Translations under genes and position numbers: made by a program
Source of the DNA: Acidobacteriota bacterium
GTDB lineage: Bacteria > Acidobacteriota > UBA4820 > DSQY01
Assembly: GCA_021814085.1 (NCBI GenBank)
Contig: JAKAJA010000043.1
Span: forward strand, 1-9,980
Reading direction: 5' to 3'
DNA length: 9,980 bases
Notes under the pieces: model-generated
Database searches by the model: none
Seen by the model: the letters and a program-made list of their open reading frames with translations, nothing else
Told to the model about the DNA's origin: nothing
In this document: positions 1 to 5,824 of the stretch, one piece after another
How positions within the stretch are numbered: position 1 is the first letter of the stretch
Layout: each line of letters opens with the position of its first letter

Positions 1-277
1 ATCTGATGGCGCTCTCCACGGTAGAGTAGGCCGTCATCATGATGATGGGGAGGTCCCTGTACCTGGGCCCCACGACTTTGAGCACCTGGAGGCCGTCCGT
101 GTCGGGCAGGCGGTAGTCCAGGAGGACGAGGTCGATCTCCTGCTCCTCCAGGACCCGCTGGGCCTCGCTGCCCCGGTCCACCTCCACCACCGTGTAGCCC
201 TCCTTGCCGAGCCTGTTGGCGAGGGACCAGCGGATGAGCTTTTCGTCTTCAACGAGAAGGATCTTTTCCTGAGCCAT
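1..277 (-). CDS. Response regulator, receiver domain (partial, C-terminus outside window)
   Basis: Residues 1-92 of a response regulator are present; the gene runs off the left edge. The CheY-like receiver fold is clear. It starts MAQEKILLVEDE with acidic-pocket residues E10, D11 and E12. The phosphoacceptor is D54 in LLDYRLPDTDGL, and the switch threonine T82 is in MMTAYSTVESAI. The conserved lysine expected near residue 104 is not in the window. The IRWSL and TAYSTVESAI stretches resemble NtrC-family sigma-54 activators, but the AAA+ and HTH domains cannot be seen, so the output type is inferred. The ATG overlaps the TGA of the upstream kinase by one base (TGATG), which suggests translational coupling and a cognate pair. 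The ribosome site is weak (GGGAG), consistent with coupling. Confidence 0.93.
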   Translation of the reverse strand, partial: MAQEKILLVEDEKLIRWSLANRLGKEGYTVVEVDRGSEAQRVLEEQEIDLVLLDYRLPDTDGLQVLKVVGPRYRDLPIIMMTAYSTVESAIR

Positions 278-2565
278 CAGGGACTCCCAGCCGCAATGGG
301 CAGATAGACCGTGAACGTGGACCCCGAGCCGTCCTCCGACGTGATCTCGATGCGCCCGCCGTGGGCGTTTACGATCCGCTGGACGATGGAGAGCCCCAGC
401 CCCGTTCCGATGTGCTTGGTGGTGAAGAAGGGCTTGAAGATGTTCGCCATGTTCTCGGGCTTGATACCGCAGCCCGTGTCGCTGATTGAGACGGCGAGGA
501 ACCACTCCTCGGGTCGGGCCTCGAGGGCGACCAAGCCTCCCGCTGGGGTGGCCTGGACGGCGTTCACCAGGAGGTTCACGAAAATCTGCAGGAGCTGCTG
601 GGGGTCGCCGCAGATCATGGGCAGCGATTCGGGGGCCACGGTTTCTATGCGGACGTGCGCCTCGTCAGCCACGGGCGAGACGAAGGGCATGGAGGCCTCC
701 ACCAACAGACTCAGGGGGACGGGCTCGCGCCGCACGGCCACGGGTTTGGCGAAGGAGAGGAGATCCTTCACGAGGCTGTCCAGGCGCCGCATCTGTGCGA
801 GGGCCTCCTGGAAGACCGCGAACCTGGGGTCCCCGGGCTGGTGGATGCCAGACATCATCTCCATGGCGCCCCTCAGCCCCGCGATGGGGTTTTTGATCTC
901 GTGGGCGACGCTGGCCGCCAGGCGGCCCAGTTCGGCCAGGTTCTCCGCCTGCGCCAGGTCCTGTTCCAGCCGCTTCAACTCCGTCACGTCCTTGAGGACC
1001 AGCGAAGCCCCAACGGGACCGGGCGCCTGGATCTCCGTTCGGGTCACCAGGAGATCCGCGGTGCCCTTGGGACCCTGGTCCAGGGTGGCCTCGAAATGGC
1101 GGGTGCCGTCGTGGGTGGCGGCGGAGGAGGGCATCACCCTGATGAGGTTGGATGGGAGGAAGTCCTCCATGGGGCGGCCGAGGGCCTGCCTCGGTTCGAC
1201 CCCGAAGATGGCGCTGGCACCCCTGTTCCATGAGGCGATGCGCCCCGATTCGTCGAGGGTGACGAGGCCGTCCATGGAGGCCTGGAGGATGGAGAGGAGG
1301 TATTGCTCGCGGCCGGCCACCTCCCGCCTGAGCGCCTCCTCCTCCCGGATGTCCTGAAAGAAGGCCATGGTGCCCAGGAGGGTCCGGTCCTCGTCCTTGA
1401 TGAGGGAGGCGGTGACCCTCAGGGGGACGAACTCGCCCGACTTGGCGCGGAAGGACGTCCTGTGGCCCGTGACGATCTCCTCGGCCAGGAGCCTCGACAT
1501 GATCCGCGCCGCCTCCGAGGCCCCCCCCTCGTAAAAGGTGTGCACGGGTTTGCCCAGCATCTCGCCTTCCGTGTATCCGAAGATGCTTTCGGCCGCCCGG
1601 TTGAGGAGGGTGATCCGGCCGTTCATGTCGGTGGAGACGATGCCGTCCACGGAGGAGTTCAGGATGTTCCGCACCAGCTCCTGGGACCGAGCGAGGGCCC
1701 GTTGGGCCTCCTGCTGGGCCGTGATGTCCAGGTAGATCTCCATGAGGTTGGGCGTGCTCATGCCCGAACCCGTCACGACGCGCACGATCTTGAGGTAGGC
1801 CTTGGTGTTCTCCGAGTCGCCCACCTTCTTGATGACGTGCATGGTGGCGGTTCCGCTGGAGGCGTACTGCGCCGAGCACGCGTCGCAGTCCAGAGCCTCG
1901 GGCCTCATGACCTCCCGGCAGGTTCGTCCCGCGGCCTTCTCGGCGGGCACCTGGAGGAGGTCCTGCGGCATGTCCCGGTTCATCCAGGTGATGCGCAGGT
2001 TTTTGTCCAACAGGACGATGCCCACGTCCATGGCGGAGAGGATCTGGTCCAGGAGCCTCCATTCCTCCCGAGTCCGCTCGGCCCCTGCCTCGGTGGCGGC
2101 GATTCGCTCCCGGGCGGACTCGGCCATCTCCTCGCTGGCGCGCTGGTAGCAGTCCAGCAGCATGTAGGTCCCTTCCCGGAAGGTCTGCTGGACGATGTCC
2201 TTGAAGGCGGTCTTGCCCTCGAATTTAGATCCCGCCAAGCGCTCGACGAGGAGGCGCTCGCCCACGGCCACGGCGCGAGAGACGTCCGCGAGGCGAACGT
2301 GCTCGGACACGCGGCGGCGGGCCAGGTCCTGGTAGAAGTCGAAGAGGCTACCCTGTCCGCCCGAGGACCAGACTTCCTTGAGGGCCCCCGCGTGGCGTGC
2401 CACCGGCCCCATCACTTCCACCGGGGACATGCCGTGGTAGCCCGAGACGGTCTGGATGATCGTCTCCACCCATTCGGTGAGCCAGCCCGCCTCCTCCGCC
2501 TCGAGCCAATGGAGGAAAGCCTGGCGCTGGGCGGTGATCCGGCGAGTCTTCACTTCTGGCTCCAT
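277..2565 (-). CDS. Cytoplasmic histidine kinase with three PAS domains (NtrB-like)
   Basis: A 762-residue sensor kinase with no membrane segment or signal peptide, so probably cytosolic. Order: an all-helical N-terminal domain (about 1-165) that loosely resembles RsbR-type N-domains; PAS1 (about 168-284); PAS2 (about 292-405); PAS3 (about 416-528); a dimerisation/phosphoacceptor domain with H555 in ASVAHEIKNP; and a GHKL ATPase domain with N-box N664/N668, G1 DTGCG 696-700, F-box FFTTK 713-717 and G2 GTGLGL 720-725. All catalytic motifs look intact. PAS1 has three cysteines, C216, C227 and C230 (the last two as CxxC). The ATG at 2565 was chosen because it begins the recognisable domain and overlaps the hydratase stop by 16 nt; the open frame extends further upstream but only as an antiparallel-frame shadow of the hydratase. 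The ribosome site is poor, so translation probably depends on coupling. It overlaps the response regulator by one base. Confidence 0.93.
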   Translation of the reverse strand: MEPEVKTRRITAQRQAFLHWLEAEEAGWLTEWVETIIQTVSGYHGMSPVEVMGPVARHAGALKEVWSSGGQGSLFDFYQDLARRRVSEHVRLADVSRAVAVGERLLVERLAGSKFEGKTAFKDIVQQTFREGTYMLLDCYQRASEEMAESARERIAATEAGAERTREEWRLLDQILSAMDVGIVLLDKNLRITWMNRDMPQDLLQVPAEKAAGRTCREVMRPEALDCDACSAQYASSGTATMHVIKKVGDSENTKAYLKIVRVVTGSGMSTPNLMEIYLDITAQQEAQRALARSQELVRNILNSSVDGIVSTDMNGRITLLNRAAESIFGYTEGEMLGKPVHTFYEGGASEAARIMSRLLAEEIVTGHRTSFRAKSGEFVPLRVTASLIKDEDRTLLGTMAFFQDIREEEALRREVAGREQYLLSILQASMDGLVTLDESGRIASWNRGASAIFGVEPRQALGRPMEDFLPSNLIRVMPSSAATHDGTRHFEATLDQGPKGTADLLVTRTEIQAPGPVGASLVLKDVTELKRLEQDLAQAENLAELGRLAASVAHEIKNPIAGLRGAMEMMSGIHQPGDPRFAVFQEALAQMRRLDSLVKDLLSFAKPVAVRREPVPLSLLVEASMPFVSPVADEAHVRIETVAPESLPMICGDPQQLLQIFVNLLVNAVQATPAGGLVALEARPEEWFLAVSISDTGCGIKPENMANIFKPFFTTKHIGTGLGLSIVQRIVNAHGGRIEITSEDGSGSTFTVYLPIAAGSP

Positions 2566-3335
2566 GAGGTGCGCCGTTTTTCCAGGAAGGCCGAAAGGCC
2601 CTCGCGGACATCGGGGCTCGTGCGAGCGTAGGTGTTTACCATCTCGGCCAGGTCCAGGGCCGACTCCGTGGAGAGGCCGGCGGTCCTCCAGAGGAGCTCC
2701 TTCGTGAGGGCCATGGAGGCGGGAGAACTGCTCCTGAAATCCCGGGCGGCTCCCAGGGCTTCGTCGAGCAGGACCTCGCAAGGAACGATCCGCGTCACGA
2801 TGCCCATCGCTTGGGCCTCCTCGGCGTTCAGCGTCCGGCCCGTGAGGAGGAGGTCCTTGGCCCTTCGCTCCCCGAGCTGGCGGGAGAGGAACACGAGGAC
2901 CATGGCCGCCACGAATCCGATGCGCACTTCGGGGTAGCCGAAGGTGGCTTCGGGACAGGCCAGGACCACGTCGCACAGGCTCACGAGCCCGCAGCCTCCC
3001 GCGAGGGCCGGCCCGTTGACGGCGGCGATGACGGGCTTCGGGCAGGTGCCGATGCTCCGGAAGAGGGCTTTGAAGCGGGCCGCGTCCTCCGTGTTCTGGG
3101 CCGCCGATGCCGTCCGCAGGCCCTGCAGGGTCTTGAGGTCCGCCCCCCCGCAGAAAGCCGCCCCTTCGCCCGTGAGGATCACGACCCGGACGGACGCGTC
3201 CCCAGAGACGCGTCCGAAGGCCTCCGTCAACGCCACCACCAGCTCGGCGTCCAGGGCGTTGCGCGCCTCCGGACGGTTCATCTTCAGTACCGCCGCGGAA
3301 CCCAGGATTTCCGTAATCAGGACGGACTCTGGCAT
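2550..3335 (-). CDS. Enoyl-CoA hydratase/isomerase family protein, LiuC (methylglutaconyl-CoA hydratase)-like
   Basis: A 261-residue crotonase-fold protein, the usual family length. It carries the N-terminal NRPEARNAL motif (20-28), the oxyanion-hole segment FCGGADL (61-67), the second segment AAVNGPALAGGCGL (104-117) and FGYPEVRIG (132-140). The second catalytic glutamate of classical hydratases is present as E136. At the place of the first glutamate the sequence has G116 (GGCGL rather than GGCEL). This pattern is common in bacterial proteins annotated as methylglutaconyl-CoA hydratase. With a methylcrotonyl-type carboxyltransferase directly upstream, the hydration step of leucine breakdown is the most likely role, but another short-chain acyl-CoA substrate is possible. 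The ATG at 3335 has a GAGGT site five bases upstream. The C-terminus overlaps the kinase start by 16 nt. Confidence 0.93.
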   Translation of the reverse strand: MPESVLITEILGSAAVLKMNRPEARNALDAELVVALTEAFGRVSGDASVRVVILTGEGAAFCGGADLKTLQGLRTASAAQNTEDAARFKALFRSIGTCPKPVIAAVNGPALAGGCGLVSLCDVVLACPEATFGYPEVRIGFVAAMVLVFLSRQLGERRAKDLLLTGRTLNAEEAQAMGIVTRIVPCEVLLDEALGAARDFRSSSPASMALTKELLWRTAGLSTESALDLAEMVNTYARTSPDVREGLSAFLEKRRTSWSQK

Positions 3336-3340
3336 GGGCT

Positions 3341-3345
3341 ACCTC
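3341..3345 (-). promoter_or_regulatory. Ribosome binding site of the hydratase, next to a heptamer array
   Basis: On the minus strand GAGGT stands five bases before the hydratase ATG. The pyrimidine-rich heptamer array ends only a few bases upstream, and each array unit contains CCTC, which can pair with GAGG. The site could therefore be masked in the mRNA; that is inference. Confidence 0.6.
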
Positions 3346-3349
3346 AGAG

Positions 3350-3391
3350 GAGTGAAGAGTGAGGAGTGAGGAGTGAGGAGTGAGGAGCGGA
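3350..3391 (+). repeat. 7-bp tandem repeat array A (GAGTGAG)
   Basis: Read on the plus strand: GAGTGAA at 3350-3356, four exact copies of GAGTGAG at 3357-3384, and a degenerate sixth unit GAGCGGA at 3385-3391. The array sits wholly in the gap between the carboxyltransferase and the hydratase and stops just before the hydratase ribosome site. In the transcript it reads as repeated CUCACUC. The next bases (GAAACAAAA, 3390-3398) give a T-rich lead-in on the transcribed strand. The pattern recalls the heptanucleotide STRR repeats known from cyanobacteria, without implying relationship. Confidence 0.9.
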
Positions 3392-3440
3392 AACAAAATG
3401 GGAAAGGAGACATCATGTCAGGCGTTCCGTCCTTTCTACT

Positions 3441-3468
3441 CTGCTCCCCGCTCCCTGCTCCCGGCTTC
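3441..3468 (+). repeat. 7-bp tandem repeat array B (CTGCTCC), inverted relative to array A
   Basis: On the plus strand: CTGCTCC 3441-3447, CCGCTCC 3448-3454, CTGCTCC 3455-3461 and a degenerate CGGCTTC 3462-3468. It abuts the carboxyltransferase stop codon (3469-3471). Its complement (GGAGCAG) resembles array A units, so the two arrays are in opposite orientation: GGAGCGG 3384-3390 pairs perfectly with CCGCTCC 3448-3454. Between them GAAAGGA 3402-3408 pairs with TCCTTTC 3430-3436. The whole gap can fold into a long imperfect hairpin. Confidence 0.75.
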
Positions 3469-5133
3469 TTACGTCTGAAACACGCCCACGCCGAGGGGGG
3501 GCACTTCGGGGTTGTGCGCCGCCACGTCGAGGGCCCTGATGAGGTGGTCCCTCGTCTCCTCCGGGAGGATGATCGAGTCGATCCAGAGCCGCGCGGCGCC
3601 GTACTTGGGCTCGGTGGCGTCGGTGTACCGCTTCTTGATCTCCTCGAGGGCCGAGCGCTTCTCTTCCGCGGTGAGGGTCTTGCCGCCCTTCTGGAGCTGC
3701 GCGAGCCGGATGTCCAGGAGGGTGTTGGCCGCCTGGTCACCGCCCATGACCGAATACCTGGCCGTGGGCCAGGCGAAGAGAAACCTGGGGTCGTAGGCTT
3801 TCCCGCACATGGCGTAATGGCCCGCGCCGAAGGACCCGCCCAGGATGAGGGAGATCTTGGGCACGCCCACGTTGGAAACGGCGTTCACCATCTTGGCGCC
3901 GGCCCGGATGATGCCCGCGTACTCCGAGTCGCGGCCCACCATGAAGCCGTTCACGTCGTGGATGAACAAGAGGGGGATGCGCTGCTGGTGGCAGTCCAGG
4001 ATGAACCTCGCGGACTTGTTGGCGCTCTCCACATAGATCACCCCGCCGATCTCCGTGGGTTTGCCCTTCTCCTTCAGGTGGATCTTCTGGTTGGCCACGA
4101 TGCCCACGGCCCAGCCGCCGATTCTGGCGTACCCGCAGACCAGGGTCCTCCCGTATTGGGGACGGAATTCTGTGAACTCGCTTCCGTCCACGAGCCGGGC
4201 GATGATCTCCCTCACGTCGTACTGCCCCATGGGATTGGCGGGGATGAGTCCGTAGAGGTCCTCGGGGTCGCAGGCCGGGTCGGCGCTTGCGATGCGGGAA
4301 TATGGGGCCTTGTCCGGAGAGCCCATGCGGTCCACTACCTCCCGGATGCGGGCGATGCAGGAGGCGTCGTCCTTCTCGTGGAAGTCCACGGTCCCCGAGA
4401 TGGCCGAGTGAACGGTGGCCCCTCCCAGCTCTTCCGAGGAGATGCCCTGCCCGATGGCGGCCTTCACGAGGGCGGGCCCCGCGAGGTAGAGCCCCGAACC
4501 ATCGGTCATGAGGAGGGTGTCGCACATGACGGGCAGGTATGCGCCCCCAGCCACGCACGAACCCATGATGGCGGCGATCTGGGGGATGCCCAAGGCAGAC
4601 ATGCGCGCGTTGAGGTAGAAGACGCGTCCGAAATCGTCCTGGTCGGGAAAGACCTCGTCCTGGAGTGGAAGGAAGATCCCCGCCGAGTCCACGAGGTAGA
4701 GGACGGGCAGGTGGTTCTCCAGGGCGATGGTCTGTGCCCGGATGACCTTTTTCGCGGTCATGGGGAAGAATGCGCCCGCCTTCACGGTGGCGTCGTTGGC
4801 GATGATCATGAACTCGCGCCCGCAGATGAGGCCCGTGCCCGTGACCACGCCCGCCGCGGGAGCGCCGCCCCATTCCTCATAGAGGCCGAATGCGGCGAAA
4901 AGCCCCAACTCGTGGAAGGGCGTTGCGGGATCCAGGACCCCCTCGACACGCTCCCTCGCCGTGAGGCGGCCTTTCTCGTGCTGCTTCTCGATGGCCTTGT
5001 CACCCCCGCCCTTCATGAGGATGGTGGAGAGCTCGCGAACCTGCCTCGCCAGACCCCGGTTGTGGTCCCGGTTCTTCTTGAAATCGAGGCTCTTGCGGAT
5101 GTCATCGGTGAGGGCGGACAGGATCGCGGCCAA
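3469..5133 (-). CDS. Acyl-CoA carboxylase carboxyltransferase (beta) subunit, methylcrotonyl-CoA carboxylase type
   Basis: A 554-residue two-domain carboxyltransferase that would move CO2 from carboxybiotin to an acyl-CoA. The N-terminal half shows EKGRLTARERVEGVLDP (53-69), VFPDQDDFGRVFY (161-173) and the oxyanion loop GSCVAGGAYLP (191-201). The C-terminal half shows DVREIIARLVDGSEFTEF (306-323), NGFMVGR (395-401), the second glycine loop GGSFGAGHYAMCG (432-444) and the MGGDQAAN segment (463-470). These match MCC beta subunits best, though an inserted stretch around 354-366 (KEKGKPTEIGG) recalls glutaconyl-CoA decarboxylase alpha subunits, so the substrate is not certain. No biotin carboxylase or biotin carrier gene is in the window. 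The start is TTG at 5133, chosen because a perfect AGGAGG lies five bases upstream and the frame opens there. It has its own promoter. Confidence 0.94.
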   Translation of the reverse strand: MAAILSALTDDIRKSLDFKKNRDHNRGLARQVRELSTILMKGGGDKAIEKQHEKGRLTARERVEGVLDPATPFHELGLFAAFGLYEEWGGAPAAGVVTGTGLICGREFMIIANDATVKAGAFFPMTAKKVIRAQTIALENHLPVLYLVDSAGIFLPLQDEVFPDQDDFGRVFYLNARMSALGIPQIAAIMGSCVAGGAYLPVMCDTLLMTDGSGLYLAGPALVKAAIGQGISSEELGGATVHSAISGTVDFHEKDDASCIARIREVVDRMGSPDKAPYSRIASADPACDPEDLYGLIPANPMGQYDVREIIARLVDGSEFTEFRPQYGRTLVCGYARIGGWAVGIVANQKIHLKEKGKPTEIGGVIYVESANKSARFILDCHQQRIPLLFIHDVNGFMVGRDSEYAGIIRAGAKMVNAVSNVGVPKISLILGGSFGAGHYAMCGKAYDPRFLFAWPTARYSVMGGDQAANTLLDIRLAQLQKGGKTLTAEEKRSALEEIKKRYTDATEPKYGAARLWIDSIILPEETRDHLIRALDVAAHNPEVPPLGVGVFQT

Positions 5134-5138
5134 GGGGC

Positions 5139-5144
5139 CCTCCT
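5139..5144 (-). promoter_or_regulatory. Ribosome binding site that fixes the TTG start of the carboxyltransferase
   Basis: A perfect AGGAGG on the minus strand, five bases before TTG (5131-5133). No in-frame ATG stands at a suitable distance, so this site decides the start codon. Confidence 0.85.
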
Positions 5145-5153
5145 AAAAAATGA

Positions 5154-5183
5154 AGTATAGCAGAGTGAAATGCCCCAGCGCAA
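5154..5183 (-). promoter_or_regulatory. Probable sigma-70 promoter of the carboxyltransferase-hydratase-kinase unit
   Basis: On the minus strand TATACT (5154-5159) is a good -10 box. TTGCGC (5178-5183) is a partial -35 box with an 18-bp spacer. Transcription would begin near 5147, leaving a leader of only about 14 bases that already contains the AGGAGG site. Confidence 0.5.
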
Positions 5184-5286
5184 AGCCCGGACAGCCCATT
5201 GGTGGGGCGTATGGCATAGGGCGGAATATTGACCCTCGTTGAGGGGGGAGCCCGCGTTATCCCGGCGGGCGTGGTGCGGGGTGTGC

Positions 5287-5316
5287 GGCACATTACGCGC
5301 GACGCCAGGCGCATTA
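5287..5316. repeat. Two near-identical 9-mers 21 bp apart
   Basis: GGCACATTA (5287-5295) and GGCGCATTA (5308-5316) differ at one base, and their starts are 21 bp apart, about two helical turns. A weaker third copy, GATGCATTG, is at 5321-5329. They lie in the 280-base gap between HU and the carboxyltransferase, about 105 bp upstream of the proposed promoter. They could be half-sites for a regulator bound on one face of the DNA, or chance. Confidence 0.3.
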
Positions 5317-5368
5317 TGTTGATGCATTGCAGAGAGAATAAGGGACGGTATAGTCCTAAAGGACACGG

Positions 5369-5393
5369 GGGGCGGGATGTCGAGTCCCGCCCC
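5369..5393 (-). terminator. Strong hairpin after the HU gene, candidate terminator
   Basis: A perfect 9-bp stem, GGGGCGGGA (5369-5377) with TCCCGCCCC (5385-5393), around a seven-base loop. It begins 20 bases past the HU stop. No U-run follows on the transcribed strand, so it may be a terminator without a tail, a transcript-stabilising stem, or a protein site. The rest of the 5134-5413 gap holds the promoter above, the 9-mer pair, a 5-bp stem at 5233-5245 and a GGAC/GTCC cluster at 5343-5364. I see no gene in it. Confidence 0.5.
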
Positions 5394-5413
5394 ACATGCC
5401 AAGCATCGGCGTG

Positions 5414-5707
5414 CTACTTCTTCAAGGATTCCTTGAAGGTCTTGGCCGGCTTGAAAGCCGGGTAACGCCGCTTCGGCACCTTAACCTTGCCGCCCGTCTT
5501 TGGATTGCGGGCCGCACGGGGGTTGCGCTCCCTCGTGAAGAAGGTTCCGAATCCGGAGATGGTGACCTTTTCCCCCTGCCTGAGGCACGTGGTGATGAGA
5601 CCCTTCCCGGGCCTGGAGTCGGTGAGAGCCTCCAGGACGGCACGCACGTCTTTCTGGGAAAGACCCGTGACTTCAGACAACTTCCGGATCAACTCCGTCT
5701 TGGTCAT
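5414..5707 (-). CDS. hup: HU-family DNA-binding protein with a helix insertion
   Basis: A 97-residue HU/IHF-type nucleoid protein that would bind and bend DNA as a dimer. The hallmark segment is intact: SGFGTF (51-56), RNPRAARNPKTGG (61-73), the DNA-binding arm to KVPKRRYPAFKP (77-88) and the terminal helix FKESLKK. The ATG at 5707 was chosen over an upstream in-frame codon because AGGAGG lies eight bases before it, and the chosen start gives the standard MTKTELI N-terminus. Typical HU is about 90 residues. Here S31-G36 (SRPGKG) is an extra block in the second helix, and removing it restores a normal 91-residue protein. It appears to be monocistronic, with its own strong promoter and a following hairpin. 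HU rather than IHF is favoured but not proven. Confidence 0.93.
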   Translation of the reverse strand: MTKTELIRKLSEVTGLSQKDVRAVLEALTDSRPGKGLITTCLRQGEKVTISGFGTFFTRERNPRAARNPKTGGKVKVPKRRYPAFKPAKTFKESLKK

Positions 5708-5733
5708 AAAGGCTCCCTCCTGGTTCTGATGCG

Positions 5734-5761
5734 ATGATAGCACCGCGTATGGCCGTGTCAA
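5734..5761 (-). promoter_or_regulatory. Sigma-70 promoter of the HU gene
   Basis: On the minus strand a perfect -35 TTGACA (5756-5761), a 16-bp spacer and a -10 TATCAT (5734-5739, five of six consensus bases). Transcription would start near 5727, about 20 bases before the HU ATG. It is the best promoter match in the window, as expected for an abundant nucleoid protein. Confidence 0.75.
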
Positions 5762-5806
5762 GCGGGTGATGAGCTGGCCGATGAAAACCTCTGGTCCCGA
5801 TTCTCA

Positions 5807-5820
5807 CCGGGGGTGCCCGG
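5807..5820 (-). terminator. Short hairpin after the PilB-like gene, weak terminator candidate
   Basis: CCGGG (5807-5811) pairs with CCCGG (5816-5820) around a four-base loop, five bases past the PilB-like stop codon. There is no adjacent U-run, so the evidence is weak. Confidence 0.25.
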
Positions 5821-5824
5821 CCTC

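Noticed and set aside
2566..3396. N-terminal extension of the three-PAS kinase up to 3396
   Set aside because: The extra residues come from the other frame of the hydratase and the translated heptamer repeat; they show no domain, and an ATG at 2565 fits the recognisable protein.
3373..5160. 595-codon plus-strand open frame
   Set aside because: It is antisense to the carboxyltransferase, whose motifs are unmistakable; the plus-strand product is low-complexity and shows no domain. High GC produces such shadows.
5233..5245. CCCTC/GAGGG hairpin as a terminator
   Set aside because: Only five base pairs and no U-run; expected by chance at this GC content.
5353..5364. GTCCTAAAGGAC palindrome as terminator or operator
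   Set aside because: A five-base stem with a two-base loop is too tight and has no U-run; a GGAC/GTCC cluster is noted but unsupported.
5708..5761. Longer HU starting at 5761
   Set aside because: The upstream codon would put the -10 and -35 boxes inside the gene, while the ATG at 5707 has AGGAGG at eight bases and gives the normal HU N-terminus.
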